A stretch of DNA of 64,000 nt from Phytopseudomonas flavescens (GCF_900100535.1 NZ_FNDG01000010.1:62001-126000); one strand, 5' to 3'. Positions 27,012-36,758 are shown, counted from the first letter of the stretch. Notes: a model not told the origin generated them from the letters alone. Made by a program: numbers and translations.

Positions 27012-28064
27012 CTATTTCTTCTGTACGAAGGACAGCCAGCGTTCTTCGGCTTCGACGCCGGCCGGCGACGCCCACCATTGCGCGGACAGCACCGCCTGGC
27101 GGGAGAGGTTGGCGGGGGATGACGGCAGCTTGCCGGCACGCTCGCTCGGAATGATCCCGGTGTCGAAGGCCTCCGGGTTGAGCGGGCCGTAGTCGATGAT
27201 CAGGGGCAGGGCGGCCTGCAGCTTGGCATCGATGGCTTCATTGACGAATTTCATCGCCGCGTCCTTGTGCGCCGAGCCCTTCAGCACGCAGAGCGAATTG
27301 GTTTCCAGCACGCCCTGGGCATAGTCGAAGGCCACGGGCGCGCCATCGGCCTGTACCGCCGTGATACGGCCGTTCCAGGCCTGGATCATGTCCACTTCGC
27401 CGTCGCTGATCAACTGCGCAGACTGGCCGCCGGAGGTCCACCAGGTGGCGATGTGCGGCTTGATCGCCTCGAGCTTCCTGAACGCCCGGTCGACGTCCAG
27501 CGGGTAGAGCATGTCGGGCGCCACACCGTCGGCCATCAGGGCGATTTCCAGGGTCGGGCGCGGTAGGTTGCGCAGCGAACGCTGGCCGGGGAATTTCTCG
27601 GTATCCCAGAAATCCGCCCAGGTCTTTGGCGCCGTGTCCGCGTCGAAGGCGTCGGTGCGGTAGGCCAGCACGGTGGAGTAACTGATGTAGCCGACGCTGT
27701 AAGCGTCCTTGAGTTCGGCCGGCAGTTTGGCGGCGTTGGGGATCAGCGCCAGGTCGAGTTTCTCGAACAGACCCTCCTGCTGGCCGCGAATGCAGTCGCC
27801 GGTCGGCAGGTCGACCACGTCCCAGCTGACCTTGCCGCTTTGCACCTGGGTCTTGATGATCGGGTAGGCCTTGGGTGAGCTGTCCTGCTTGAGGGTCAGG
27901 CCGAGTTTCTTGGCCGCGGGCTCGAGAATCGCCCTGGATTGCGCCTCCTGGTAGGCGCCGCCCTGGGAGACGAAGGTAATGTCTTCGGCGAAGGCCTGGG
28001 CGCTGGCGCTGACCAGCAGGGCAAGACCCGCTCGAGTGAACGCGTTGCTACGTGGGGTGGTCAT
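27012..28064 (-). CDS. PotD-like periplasmic binding protein of ABC transporter
   Basis: A 350-residue family 1 solute-binding protein. The signal peptide covers residues 1-27 (cleavage after QAFA). Typical regions are ITFVSQGGAYQEAQSRAI and WADFWDTEKFPGQRSLRN, as in PotD-like proteins. The start MTTPRSNAF has GGAGA 6 bases upstream. It heads the leftward cluster of permeases, gabD, ATPase and gabT, so GABA, putrescine or an aminated derivative is the likely ligand. Confidence 0.9.
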   Translation of the reverse strand: MTTPRSNAFTRAGLALLVSASAQAFAEDITFVSQGGAYQEAQSRAILEPAAKKLGLTLKQDSSPKAYPIIKTQVQSGKVSWDVVDLPTGDCIRGQQEGLFEKLDLALIPNAAKLPAELKDAYSVGYISYSTVLAYRTDAFDADTAPKTWADFWDTEKFPGQRSLRNLPRPTLEIALMADGVAPDMLYPLDVDRAFRKLEAIKPHIATWWTSGGQSAQLISDGEVDMIQAWNGRITAVQADGAPVAFDYAQGVLETNSLCVLKGSAHKDAAMKFVNEAIDAKLQAALPLIIDYGPLNPEAFDTGIIPSERAGKLPSSPANLSRQAVLSAQWWASPAGVEAEERWLSFVQKK

Positions 28065-28271
28065 GGTGGCTCTCCAGGTAGTCGGCAGGTTGGGGCGACG
28101 AGGGGCGAATCGCTCGGCGCGAGCAGGTCGCCCTAATGTACGGCGAAGGCCCAGGCCGAAACGCGCACAAATCGACGGCTGCACAGGGGTTTTATTGCGA
28201 AATGACGGGAGGCCGCAGCATGTCCTGCGTTGCCATGAGCGGCGCCAGCGCTGGTAGCGCACGGCGCGCAA

Positions 28272-29141
28272 TCAATGAGCGGTACTGGTGTCCTCGGCGG
28301 GCGCGGCAGGGCCGTCGTCCGCGCGGGGCGGCTCGGCGCCCCGGTAGTCCGGGTGCTCGGCCTGCAGCTGGCGCAGACGCGCCAGCGGATCCTGGCGATA
28401 GAACAGGCGCAACTGGGCGTACACCGCCGGAAAGGCTTCGTCGAGCAGGTCGGGGGCGTTGAAGAAGTATTCGCTGGTCACCGCGAAGAATTCGGCGGGG
28501 TTCTCCGCCGCGTAGGGGTCGATAGCGGTCTGCGCCTGCTCATCGGCGTCCAGCTCGGCGTTCAGGCTGTCGAAGGCGTGCTGCATGGCGCTGGCCCATT
28601 GCTGGACATCCATATTGCCGTGCAGCGGCGGCAGGCCGTTGGCGTCGCCGCCGAGCATGTCCAGCTTGTGCGCCAGTTCGTGGATCACCAGGTTGTAGCC
28701 TTCCCAGTCGCCGCTGGCCTGCACGCCGGGCCAGGCGAGAATCACCGGGCCCTGTTGCCAGGCTTCGCCACTGTGTTCACCGCTCCATTCATGCTCGATG
28801 CCGCCGGAGTCGCGGTGCCGTTGCGGGCTGACGAAGTCGTCCGGGTAGAGGACCACCTCGTGGAAGCCCTGGTACCAGTTCAGCTCGGCCAGGCCGAGCA
28901 GCGGCAGTTCGGCCAGCGTCGCCAGGGTCAGGCGGTCGTGGTGATCCAGTTCGAGGCCGGGCAGCGTGGTCAGGTGCTTGCCGTGCAGAAACAGCACGGC
29001 GCGTTCGCGCAGGCGCTGCTGCTCTTCTTCGCTGAGGCCGTCGAGAATCGGCAGGCGCTGGCGCACAACGGCCCAGCTGCTGTCGCTGAGCGGATGGCGA
29101 GAGAGGAGGCGGCGACGGCGCCAGGCACTGAACGACCACAT
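28272..29141 (-). CDS. mtfA: zinc metallopeptidase MtfA (M90 family)
   Basis: A 289-residue protein of the MtfA family, known in E. coli as a zinc aminopeptidase that binds Mlc. The HEXXH motif is HELAHKLD near residue 156, with the third ligand region in ENPAEFFAVTSEYFF. The start MWSFSAWRRRR gives the usual family N-terminus; the longer frame adds ten residues with no support. Whether it has an Mlc-like partner here is not known. Confidence 0.88.
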   Translation of the reverse strand: MWSFSAWRRRRLLSRHPLSDSSWAVVRQRLPILDGLSEEEQQRLRERAVLFLHGKHLTTLPGLELDHHDRLTLATLAELPLLGLAELNWYQGFHEVVLYPDDFVSPQRHRDSGGIEHEWSGEHSGEAWQQGPVILAWPGVQASGDWEGYNLVIHELAHKLDMLGGDANGLPPLHGNMDVQQWASAMQHAFDSLNAELDADEQAQTAIDPYAAENPAEFFAVTSEYFFNAPDLLDEAFPAVYAQLRLFYRQDPLARLRQLQAEHPDYRGAEPPRADDGPAAPAEDTSTAH

Positions 29142-29392
29142 GACAAAAGCTCGATGGCAGGGTGGCGTCACCTTAAGCAGACCATTCGCTTACCGCAAGC
29201 GCGCAGGCGTTACGCGCTGAGGGCAATGGGATGCCTGTTTGCCTGGCAGATGCACCTGGCAGCGCCACGCGACTGAGTCTTGCGCGCCTGGGGACGCCTG
29301 GCAGGCAGGATGCGGGGCGCCGCTGTGCTAATCTGCGGCCATGTTTTCACTCGGTTCGCCCGGCCTGCGGCGCGCCTGTTTTCGAGGTTTTC

Positions 29393-30745
29393 ATGCATAT
29401 CCACATTCTCGGCATCTGCGGTACGTTCATGGGTTCGCTGGCGGTGCTGGCCAAGGCGCTGGGCCATCGCGTCACCGGCTCCGACGCCAACGTCTACCCG
29501 CCCATGAGCACCCAGCTCGAGGCCCAGGGCATCGAGCTGCTGCAGGGCTACGATCCGGCCCACCTGCAGCCGGCCCCCGACCTGGTGGTGGTGGGCAATG
29601 CCATGAGCCGGGGCAACCCGGCGGTGGAATACGTGCTCAACCAGGGGCTGCCCTACGTGTCGGGGCCGCAGTGGCTGGCCGACCATGTGCTGCAGGGCCG
29701 CTGGGTACTGGCGGTGGCTGGCACCCACGGCAAGACCAGCAGTTCGAGCATGCTCGCCTGGGTGCTCGAGCATGCGGGCATGGCGCCGGGTTTCCTGATC
29801 GGTGGCGTGCCGCAGAACTTCGGCATTTCCGCACGCCTGGGCGATACGCCGTTCTTCGTGGTCGAGGCCGACGAGTACGACAGCGCGTTCTTCGACAAGC
29901 GCAGCAAGTTCGTCCACTATCGCCCGCGCACCGCGATCCTCAACAACCTGGAGTTCGACCACGCGGACATCTTCCCGGATCTGGCGGCCATCGAGCGGCA
30001 GTTCCACCACCTGGTACGGATCATTCCCGGCGAAGGCCTGGTCATCCACCCGGCCAGCGAAACCGCGCTGGCGCGGGTGATCGGCATGGGCTGCTGGACG
30101 CCCGTGCAGACCACTGGCGACGGCGGCCAGTGGCAGGCGCGCCTGCTGGCTGCCGACGGCTCGCGGTTCGAGGTGAGTGTCGATGGCAAGGTCGAGGGCG
30201 TGGTGGCGTGGGGGCTCACCGGCCAGCACAACGTCGCCAATGCCTTGGCCGTGCTGGCTGCCGCGCGGCATGTCGGCGTGGTGCCGGCGCTGGGCATCGA
30301 GGCGCTGGGACGTTTCATCAATGCCAAGCGGCGCATGGAAAAGGTCGCCGAAGTGAAGGGCGTGACCCTCTACGACGACTTCGCCCACCACCCGACAGCC
30401 ATCGCCACCACCCTCGACGGCCTGCGCAAGCGGGTTGGCGACGAGCAGGTCATCGCGATCATCGAGCCGCGTTCCAATTCCATGAAACTCGGCGCCCATC
30501 GCGATGGCCTGGCCGAGTCCGCCGAGCAGGCCGATGCGGTGTTCTGGTACGCGCCGCCGAACCTGGGCTGGGATCTGGCGGCTACCGTGGCTGGCGCTGC
30601 CAATCCGACTCAGGTCTGCGATTCGCTGGAGGCGATCATCGCTGGGGTCAAGGCGCTGGTGCGTCCCGGCACCCAGGTGGTGATCATGAGCAACGGTGGC
30701 TTCGGCGGCTTGCACGTCAAGCTGGCCGCGGCGCTGGAGGCATGA
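29393..30745 (+). CDS. mpl: UDP-N-acetylmuramate:L-Ala-gamma-D-Glu-meso-DAP ligase
   Basis: A 450-residue Mur-ligase-family enzyme for peptidoglycan recycling that attaches the murein tripeptide to UDP-MurNAc. The N-terminus [17 protein letters not shown], the ATP-binding [13 protein letters not shown] near residue 110, and [11 protein letters not shown] near 325 are diagnostic of Mpl. A CGAGG site precedes the ATG. The last four bases overlap the start of ubiX (ATGA), an arrangement common in pseudomonads. Confidence 0.96.
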   Translation: MHIHILGICGTFMGSLAVLAKALGHRVTGSDANVYPPMSTQLEAQGIELLQGYDPAHLQPAPDLVVVGNAMSRGNPAVEYVLNQGLPYVSGPQWLADHVLQGRWVLAVAGTHGKTSSSSMLAWVLEHAGMAPGFLIGGVPQNFGISARLGDTPFFVVEADEYDSAFFDKRSKFVHYRPRTAILNNLEFDHADIFPDLAAIERQFHHLVRIIPGEGLVIHPASETALARVIGMGCWTPVQTTGDGGQWQARLLAADGSRFEVSVDGKVEGVVAWGLTGQHNVANALAVLAAARHVGVVPALGIEALGRFINAKRRMEKVAEVKGVTLYDDFAHHPTAIATTLDGLRKRVGDEQVIAIIEPRSNSMKLGAHRDGLAESAEQADAVFWYAPPNLGWDLAATVAGAANPTQVCDSLEAIIAGVKALVRPGTQVVIMSNGGFGGLHVKLAAALEA

Positions 30746-31380
30746 GCGTGGCCGGACCGGAGCGCATCACTCTCGCCATGACCGGCGCCTCCGGTGCGCA
30801 GTATGGGTTGCGGCTGCTCGACTGCCTGGTGCGTGAAGACCGGGAAGTGCATTTCCTGATCTCCAAGGCCGCGCAATTGGTGATGGCCACCGAGACGGAC
30901 GTCAGCCTGCCGGCCAAGCCCCAGGCCATGCAGGCGTTTCTCACCGAATACACCGGTGCCACCGACGGGCAGATTCGTGTCTACGGCAAGGAAGACTGGA
31001 TGGCCCCGGTGGCCTCCGGCTCCGGCGCGCCCTCGGCCATGGTGGTGGTGCCGTGCAGCACCGGCACCTTGTCGGCGATCGCCACCGGTGCCTGCAACAA
31101 CCTGATCGAGCGTGCCGCCGACGTGGCCCTCAAGGAGCGCCGCCAGCTGATCCTGGTACCCCGCGAGGCGCCGTACTCGAGCATTCACCTGGAACACATG
31201 CTCAAGCTTTCCAACCTGGGCGTGACCATCCTGCCGGCCTCGCCAGGCTTCTATCACCAGCCGCAGACCTTGGACGACCTGATCGACTTCGTCGTCGCGC
31301 GCATCCTCAACTGCCTGAATATCCCCCAGGACATGCTGCCGCGCTGGGGCGAGCATCACCTCAACAGTGGCGATGAGTAA
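30742..31380 (+). CDS. ubiX: flavin prenyltransferase UbiX
   Basis: A 212-residue enzyme that prenylates FMN to make the cofactor of UbiD decarboxylases, needed for ubiquinone and some aromatic degradation. Diagnostic regions are [32 protein letters not shown] and [17 protein letters not shown]. It overlaps mpl by 4 bp and the downstream lipoprotein gene by 8 bp, so all three are co-transcribed. Confidence 0.96.
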   Translation: MSVAGPERITLAMTGASGAQYGLRLLDCLVREDREVHFLISKAAQLVMATETDVSLPAKPQAMQAFLTEYTGATDGQIRVYGKEDWMAPVASGSGAPSAMVVVPCSTGTLSAIATGACNNLIERAADVALKERRQLILVPREAPYSSIHLEHMLKLSNLGVTILPASPGFYHQPQTLDDLIDFVVARILNCLNIPQDMLPRWGEHHLNSGDE

Positions 31381-31666
31381 GCACGCGCTCTGCGCGGTCC
31401 TGCTGGCCTGCCTGCACCTGGGCGGCTGTGCCACCGCGCGTACCCTGGACGCCGCCAAGCCCGGTGCGCCAGTGGTTTACGCCGGTACTCGGCTGGACTG
31501 GTATGCGCTGCAAGGCGGTTGCTGCCCGGTCGAGCGTTTCGGTGCCGAAGCGCCTGGCTATGCCGCGGTGGACCTGCCGGCCAGTGCCTTGCTCGATACC
31601 CTGCTGTTGCCGCTGTCGCTGGCCAAGGCTCTGGGCATTGGTTTGCAGGTCCGCGGTGGTGGGTAG
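31373..31666 (+). CDS. small lipoprotein, YceK/YidQ-like
   Basis: A 97-residue predicted lipoprotein. The signal sequence ends in a lipobox LGGC at about residues 17-20, so the mature protein is lipid-anchored. The body ([16 protein letters not shown] ... [16 protein letters not shown]) matches the YceK/YidQ family, whose function is not known. The ATG start overlaps the end of ubiX; a GTG two codons earlier is also possible. Confidence 0.78.
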   Translation: MSKHALCAVLLACLHLGGCATARTLDAAKPGAPVVYAGTRLDWYALQGGCCPVERFGAEAPGYAAVDLPASALLDTLLLPLSLAKALGIGLQVRGGG

Positions 31667-31750
31667 GCTGTTTTGACCGGGCGAGGGTGGTTTCTTGATG
31701 GGTTGCACCTACGCGGCCCGACCCATCCTACGGTCGGAAGTGTATTACCT

Positions 31751-31814
31751 GTGGGAATGGGCCATGCCCGTGACTTTTCGCGGGCATGGACTGGTCGTCC
31801 CCGCCCGCTCCCAC
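31751..31814. repeat. REP-like palindrome (GTGGGA...TCCCAC type)
   Basis: Contains a perfect 9-bp stem CCATGCCCG (31762-31770) / CGGGCATGG (31781-31789) inside outer GTGGGA and TCCCAC ends. The pattern is a familiar Pseudomonas REP design. It lies in the 317-bp gap 31667-31983, next to a second repeat type. Confidence 0.6.
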
Positions 31815-31846
31815 TAATCTCTACAGGCGGAGACGGCCTGTCGCCC

Positions 31847-31953
31847 CGTAGGGTGGACCGGGACGCGCAGTCAACGCTCTTTTTGTCCACCATTGCGGTC
31901 ATAGAAACGGTGGATGGGTGAAGCGTCAGCGACGCGCCCCGATCCACCCTACG
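31847..31953 (+). repeat. dispersed palindromic repeat, copy A (107 bp)
   Basis: Bounded by CGTAGGGTGGA (31847-31857) and its exact reverse complement TCCACCCTACG (31943-31953). It contains the family core CTCTTTTTGTCCACCATTGC shared with copies at 53590-53680 and 62246-62317. No gene is seen in the surrounding gap. Confidence 0.85.
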
Positions 31954-31983
31954 AATTGGTGTGAGACCGCGCTCGCTTCAGGC

Positions 31984-32916
31984 TTAGATCGGCGTCAGCA
32001 GCGGCTCGCCACGGAAATGCCGGTCGATATTGCCGAGGAACTGCGTTAGCGACTGCTCCAGCGCCTGGGGCGAGTTGCCGCCCATGTGCGGGGTGATGGT
32101 CAGGTTGTCGAGGTCGAGCAGTTCACTGGGCGGCAGCGGCTCGCTCTCGTAGACATCCAGCGCCGCGGCACGGATGCGTTTTTCGCGCAGTGCACGGCCC
32201 AGCGCGGCGGTGTCCACCACGCTGCCGCGCGCCACGTTGACCAGATAACCCTGCGGCCCCAGGGCGTCGAGCACCTCGGCGTCGACCAGATGGAAGGTCG
32301 AGGCGCCGCCAGGAATGGCCACCACCAGGCAGTCGCTCCAGCGCGCCAGTTCCAGGGCGCTGGCGAAGTAGCGGTGCGGGCTGCCCGGCTTGGCCGAGCG
32401 GTTGTGATAGGCCACCGGCATGTCGAAGGCCGCGGCGCGGCGGGCGAGTTTTTCGCCGATGGCGCCGAGGCCGAGAATGCCCAGGCGCTTGCCGCACACG
32501 CCATCGGTCATCGGCAGCGCATCGCGCCAGATGCCGGCGCGGCAGGCGACGTCCAGCCGACGCACATCGCGAATGGCGGCCAGCAGCAGAGCCATGGCGT
32601 GATCGGCGACGCAGTCGGCATTGCTGCCAGCCCCGTTGCTCAGGGCGATGCCACGGGCACGGGCTGCCTCCAGGTCGACCTTTTCATAGCCCACGCCGAG
32701 GGTGCCGACGAAGCCCAGCTTCGGCAGGCGGGCGATTTCCTCGCCGGTCAGGCCGATGGTGCCGATGGTCAGTACCGCCTGCACGCTGTCGGCGTGCTCG
32801 GCGATGGCCGCTGTCCGCGCGGCGGCGTTCGGCGCATGGGTTACCTCGAAGCGCTCGGCGATACGCGCCAGGCTGGCCTCGCTGAGCGGGTTGAGAATCA
32901 GCAGGTGCGGTTTCAT
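31984..32916 (-). CDS. D-2-hydroxyacid dehydrogenase
   Basis: A 310-residue NAD(P)-dependent 2-hydroxyacid dehydrogenase. The nucleotide motif GILGLGAIGEKLARR is at about residue 149, the substrate Arg in NVARGSVVD, and the catalytic His in ITPHMGGNS. It is related to hydroxypyruvate/glyoxylate and gluconate-type reductases; the exact substrate is not clear. It is 13 bp downstream of the ybaK-like gene on the same strand. Confidence 0.85.
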   Translation of the reverse strand: MKPHLLILNPLSEASLARIAERFEVTHAPNAAARTAAIAEHADSVQAVLTIGTIGLTGEEIARLPKLGFVGTLGVGYEKVDLEAARARGIALSNGAGSNADCVADHAMALLLAAIRDVRRLDVACRAGIWRDALPMTDGVCGKRLGILGLGAIGEKLARRAAAFDMPVAYHNRSAKPGSPHRYFASALELARWSDCLVVAIPGGASTFHLVDAEVLDALGPQGYLVNVARGSVVDTAALGRALREKRIRAAALDVYESEPLPPSELLDLDNLTITPHMGGNSPQALEQSLTQFLGNIDRHFRGEPLLTPI

Positions 32917-32929
32917 GGTGGCTCCAGGG

Positions 32930-33424
32930 TCAGGGGGCGGCGACTTCGCGGTTTTCAACGGGCAGCGACTGGCATACATCCACCCACTCGGCTTCGACCA
33001 GCTCGGCCATACGCGCCGGGGCGATTCGCACCGCGCTGTGGATAGATCCCGCAGCCGGCACCACTTCGTCGAACGCGCGCAGTGACACATCGCAGTACAC
33101 CGGCAGTGGCGTGGCGAGGCCGAACGGGCAGACGCCGCCGACCGGGTGGCTGGTCAGGGCGAGTACGGTGTCGGCATCGAGCAGCTTGGCCTTGCCGCCG
33201 AAGGTTTCCTTGATCTTGCGGTTATCGATGCGCGCATCGCCACGGGCGACGATCAGCAGGTTGCGCCCGCCCATGCGCAAGGCCAGGGTCTTGGCGATCT
33301 GCCCGGGCTGTACGCCGTGGGCCTCGGCGGCCAGGGCCACGGTAGCGGTGCTGGTGTCGAGTTCGATGACGTGCAGGTCGGGCGCCTTCTCGGCGAAGAA
33401 GGCGCGAACGGAGTGCAGGCTCAT
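32930..33424 (-). CDS. YbaK/EbsC family aminoacyl-tRNA deacylase
   Basis: A 164-residue YbaK/ProX-type protein, the family that hydrolyses mischarged aminoacyl-tRNAs such as Cys- or Ala-tRNAPro. The conserved Lys is in GQIAKTLALR, and HPVGGVCPFGLATPL follows the family GxxxPFG pattern. The start MSLHSVRAFF has GGGAG upstream. It lies between the hydroxyacid dehydrogenase and yigZ genes. Confidence 0.88.
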   Translation of the reverse strand: MSLHSVRAFFAEKAPDLHVIELDTSTATVALAAEAHGVQPGQIAKTLALRMGGRNLLIVARGDARIDNRKIKETFGGKAKLLDADTVLALTSHPVGGVCPFGLATPLPVYCDVSLRAFDEVVPAAGSIHSAVRIAPARMAELVEAEWVDVCQSLPVENREVAAP

Positions 33425-33483
33425 GGGGCGGCTCCCGGTGCAAAGCCACAACCATGTCGCGTCATGCGCGGCGAGGTCAAGCC

Positions 33484-34071
33484 TCAGCCAGGTAATCGCA
33501 GGCGGCTGCGCCCGCGGCTGATGTCGGCGAGCAGGCGCTGCAGGGCTTCGATCTGTGCCGGCGGCACGGCCAGTTGCAGCTCGGCGCCATGGGCGTCGAA
33601 GATTTCCTGCTCCAGCACGGCGGCGAACTCCCCCAGGCGCGATTTGAGCAACGCCAGCTCGGCGAATCCGCAGTGGCAGGTACAGGAGAGGCGTGCAACC
33701 TGCTCCTGGCGCTCGGCGTGCTGCAGGCACTTGTTGGCGCTGCCGCCATAGGCACGGGCCAGGCCGCCGGTACCGAGCTGGATGCCGCCATACCAGCGCG
33801 TCACCACCACGGCCACGCCATCGAAGCCCTGGGCTTCGATGGCCGCGAGGATCGGCCTGCCTGCCGTGCCACCGGGTTCGCCGTCGTCGCTGAAACGATA
33901 CTGCTGGCCGATCTTCCAGGCCCAGCAGTTGTGGGACGCGCCCGGGTCGCTGGCTTGCTCGATGAACGCCTGAGCGTCCCCTGTATCGGCGATGGCGCGG
34001 GCCTGGGCGAGAAAGCGGCTCTTGCGGATTTCCTCGCGGTAGTCGCAAGGCGCGAGTAACAGAAAGGGCAT
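33484..34071 (-). CDS. YigZ/IMPACT family protein
   Basis: A 195-residue protein of the YigZ (Impact) family. Diagnostic motifs are DDGEPGGTAGRPILAA near residue 62 and VVVTRWYGGIQLGTGGLARAYGG. The eukaryotic relative regulates translation via GCN1; the bacterial role is not settled. It shares one base with the TetR gene upstream (TGATG), implying coupled translation. Confidence 0.9.
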   Translation of the reverse strand: MPFLLLAPCDYREEIRKSRFLAQARAIADTGDAQAFIEQASDPGASHNCWAWKIGQQYRFSDDGEPGGTAGRPILAAIEAQGFDGVAVVVTRWYGGIQLGTGGLARAYGGSANKCLQHAERQEQVARLSCTCHCGFAELALLKSRLGEFAAVLEQEIFDAHGAELQLAVPPAQIEALQRLLADISRGRSRLRLPG

Positions 34072-34730
34072 CAGACGCTCGGTTTCAGACCACAGCCCTT
34101 GAGGATGATGCGCACCAGGTTGTCGGCGGCGGCCTGGTAATCCTGTTTGGTCAGGCGCGAGCGGCCACGGACACGACAGATCTGCGAACCGAAGTCGGCA
34201 TAATGCTGGGTGCTGCCCCAGAGCAGGAAGATCAGGTGCAGCGGATCCACCGGGTCGATCTTGCCGGCGGCGATCCAGCTCTCGAACACCGCGGCGCGAC
34301 CGCGGAACCAGGCCAGGTAATCCTGGTTGAAATACTGCGACAGGTACTCGCCACCACTGATCACTTCCATGGCGAAGATGCGCGAAGCTTTCGGGTAGCG
34401 GCGTGAGTATTCCATCTTGGCGCGGATGTAGCGTTCCAGGGCTTCTGCCGGATCGTCCTCTGCGCTCAGGTTGTTGAATGTGCTGTCCCACAGTTCGAGG
34501 ATGTTGCTCAATACCGCCAGGTACAAGCCCAGCTTGTTGTTGAAGTAGTAATGCAGGTTGGCCTTGGGCAGATTCACCGCCTGGGCGATGGTGTTCATGC
34601 TGGTGCCTTTGAATCCGTGGCGAGCGAACTGCTCTTCCGCGGCGCTGATGATCGCCTCTTCGTTCTTCTGCCGGATACGGCTGGCCGGCTTGTCGGGAGT
34701 GGCGCGATGGGCAGGAACGTAAAGGGTCAT
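34071..34730 (-). CDS. TetR family regulator, RutR-like
   Basis: A 219-residue regulator. The N-terminal HTH is at about residues 20-65 (AEEQFARHGFKGTSMNTIAQ ... ANLHYYFNNK). The C-terminal half (YSRRYPKASRIFAMEVISGGEYL) resembles RutR, the uracil/thymine-responsive regulator. It is likely to control the ABC transporter and Tsx-like channel genes upstream on the same strand. The start MTLYVPAHR has a GGAA site 8 bases before it. Confidence 0.85.
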   Translation of the reverse strand: MTLYVPAHRATPDKPASRIRQKNEEAIISAAEEQFARHGFKGTSMNTIAQAVNLPKANLHYYFNNKLGLYLAVLSNILELWDSTFNNLSAEDDPAEALERYIRAKMEYSRRYPKASRIFAMEVISGGEYLSQYFNQDYLAWFRGRAAVFESWIAAGKIDPVDPLHLIFLLWGSTQHYADFGSQICRVRGRSRLTKQDYQAAADNLVRIILKGCGLKPSV

Positions 34731-34828
34731 CGAAGCGATTCCGGGTTGATCATGGAGCGGGCGGATGAACAGATAACCCACCGCCGACGCAGTGACAAGC
34801 ACGGATGCAGAAAAAGTGCCGCCACTTC

Positions 34829-35065
34829 TCAGCTCGGCGCTGCAACCTGCTCTCGTGTCGAAGCCGGAGGCCGGCGTACTCGGCAACAGGCCTGGACGAT
34901 CCGCCTGCGCATGGCCGCATCTGGCAGCCGGCCCTGGCCGGCCTTGAGGTTGTCGACCAGATCGAGCGGGTTGGCGGTGGCGAGACGGCGAAGGCCGTGG
35001 ACGGCAGCCAGCGCACACTGGCTGCAAGGGGCACCGCCCTGGAGAAAATGGCGACGGCTGGGCAT
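34829..35065 (-). pseudogene. internally deleted remnant of a Tat-exported aldo/keto reductase
   Basis: A 78-residue frame that begins MPSRRHFLQGG, the Tat start of the intact reductase at 39277-40200, and then joins to TANPLDLVDNLKAGQGRLPD and RRRIVQA, the last ~30 residues of that protein. About 235 internal residues, including the whole barrel, are missing. The region between the TetR and permease genes (34731-35183) holds nothing else recognisable. Confidence 0.8.
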
Positions 35066-35183
35066 GTGTCCTCCTTGCATCCGCAGGGGTGGAAAGACGG
35101 TGGCAGGCCAGCCTGACAGATTAGCTGCCAGACCCCCCTTGCATCGCCATCGCCGCCAGGTCAGTTGTTACCTGCTCAGCGCC

Positions 35184-35957
35184 TCACAGGGCACTGCTCT
35201 CGCCGCGGTGCGCCCAGCCCGTCAGGCGCTTCTCGAAGAAGGCGAACAGCTCGTACATCGCCACGCCCATGGCGCCGATGACGATCAGGCCGGCGAACAC
35301 CAGGGCCATGTCCATGGACGAGCTGGCGGCCATCATCAGGTAGCCGATGCCGAGGTTGGACGCCACCGTTTCGGAGATCACCGAGCCGACGAAGGCCAGG
35401 GTGATGGCCACCTTCAGCGAGGCGAAGAAATAGGGCATGGCCCGTGGCAGGCCGACCTTGCGCAGAATGTCCAGGCGCGAGGCGCCGAGCGAGCGCAGCA
35501 CGTCTTCCAGTTCCGGCTCCAGGGTGGCCAGGCCGGTGGCGACGTTGACCAGGATCGGGAAGAAGGAAATCAGGAAGGCGGTGAGGATCGCCGGCACCGT
35601 GCCGATGCCGAACCACACCACCAGCACCGGTACGAAGGCCACCTTGGGGATGCTGTTGAAACCCACCAGCAGGGGATACAGCGCGCGGTAGACCAGCGGC
35701 GACAGGCCCACGGCGATGCCCAGCAGCAGGCCGACCGCCACGGCGATGGCGAAGCCGGCCAGGGTGGTGAACAGCGTCTGGGTGGCGTGCATGAGAATCG
35801 GTTCCCAGCGCGCCAGGCCGGCCTGCCACACCGCGCTTGGCGCGGGGAACAGGTACTCGGGCACCTTGAAGCCGGTGCAGATGGCTTCCCAGACGATCAG
35901 CAGGAACAGGACAACCAGCCAGGGCGCCAGACGGATCAGTTGTTTTTCAGTGAGCAT
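35184..35957 (-). CDS. ABC transporter permease, SsuC/TauC/ThiX type
   Basis: A 257-residue inner-membrane permease with about six transmembrane segments and an EAA loop DVLRSLGASRLDILRKVGLP around residues 150-170. The family serves importers of sulfonates, taurine, nitrate and thiamine-like pyrimidines. It is the third transporter gene after the binding protein and ATPase, all leftward. Confidence 0.9.
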   Translation of the reverse strand: MLTEKQLIRLAPWLVVLFLLIVWEAICTGFKVPEYLFPAPSAVWQAGLARWEPILMHATQTLFTTLAGFAIAVAVGLLLGIAVGLSPLVYRALYPLLVGFNSIPKVAFVPVLVVWFGIGTVPAILTAFLISFFPILVNVATGLATLEPELEDVLRSLGASRLDILRKVGLPRAMPYFFASLKVAITLAFVGSVISETVASNLGIGYLMMAASSSMDMALVFAGLIVIGAMGVAMYELFAFFEKRLTGWAHRGESSAL

Positions 35958-35978
35958 GGCAGTGGATCTCGTGGAGGT

Positions 35979-36758
35979 TCAGGACTCGCGGATGCGTCCG
36001 ATCTGCTCGCGCAGCAGGTGCACGTCGGCGGCGAAGGCTTCGCTGTAGGTGGCTTCCAGGGTGCGCGGTCGCGCCAGTTCGATGGGCTTGCGCAGCAGGA
36101 TGCGCCCGGGACGCTTGCTCATCACGTACACGGTGTCGGCGAGGAACACCGCTTCGCGCAGATCGTGGGTCACCAGGATCACGGTGAACGGCTCGCTGCG
36201 CCACAGCTCCTGCAGCAGGCACCAGAGTTCCTCGCGGGTGAAGGCGTCGAGGGCGCCGAAGGGTTCGTCGAGCATCAGCAGGCGCGGCTTGTGGATCAGC
36301 GCGCGGCAGATCGAGGCGCGCTGCTGCATGCCGCCGGACAGCTCCCAGGGAAACTTGTCCTCGTAGCCGGCCAGGCCGACCCGCGCCAGCAGATCGCGGG
36401 CCTGCTGCTCGTAGCTCTGGCGTTCGCGGCGCAGGTTGGAGCGGTACGGCTCGACGATCTCCAGCGGCAACATGACGTTCTGCAGGGTGGTGCGCCAGGG
36501 CAACAGGTTGGAGGCCTGGAAGGCCATGCCGATGCATTTCTGCGGACCGCCGACCTGGCGACCGCCCAGGTAGACATAGCCGGCGCTGGGTTCGCGCAGG
36601 CCGGACACCAGCTTCATCAGGGTCGACTTGCCACAGCCGGACGGGCCGACCACGGCGACGAACTCGTTCTCGCGCACCGTGATGTCGATCTGCTCGATGG
36701 CCAGCGGCCCGCCTTCGTTGTAGGCCAGGCTGACGTTTTCAAATTTGACGAATTCCAT
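35979..36758 (-). CDS. ABC transporter ATPase, SsuB/TauB/ThiZ type
   Basis: A 259-residue ATPase. Walker A is GPSGCGKST near residue 39, signature LSGGMQQRASICRAL, Walker B LLMLDEPFGALD, and H-loop His in VTHDLREA. The LPWRTTLQNV segment is typical of the nitrate/sulfonate/taurine subgroup. It lies between the binding protein and permease genes. Confidence 0.92.
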   Translation of the reverse strand: MEFVKFENVSLAYNEGGPLAIEQIDITVRENEFVAVVGPSGCGKSTLMKLVSGLREPSAGYVYLGGRQVGGPQKCIGMAFQASNLLPWRTTLQNVMLPLEIVEPYRSNLRRERQSYEQQARDLLARVGLAGYEDKFPWELSGGMQQRASICRALIHKPRLLMLDEPFGALDAFTREELWCLLQELWRSEPFTVILVTHDLREAVFLADTVYVMSKRPGRILLRKPIELARPRTLEATYSEAFAADVHLLREQIGRIRES

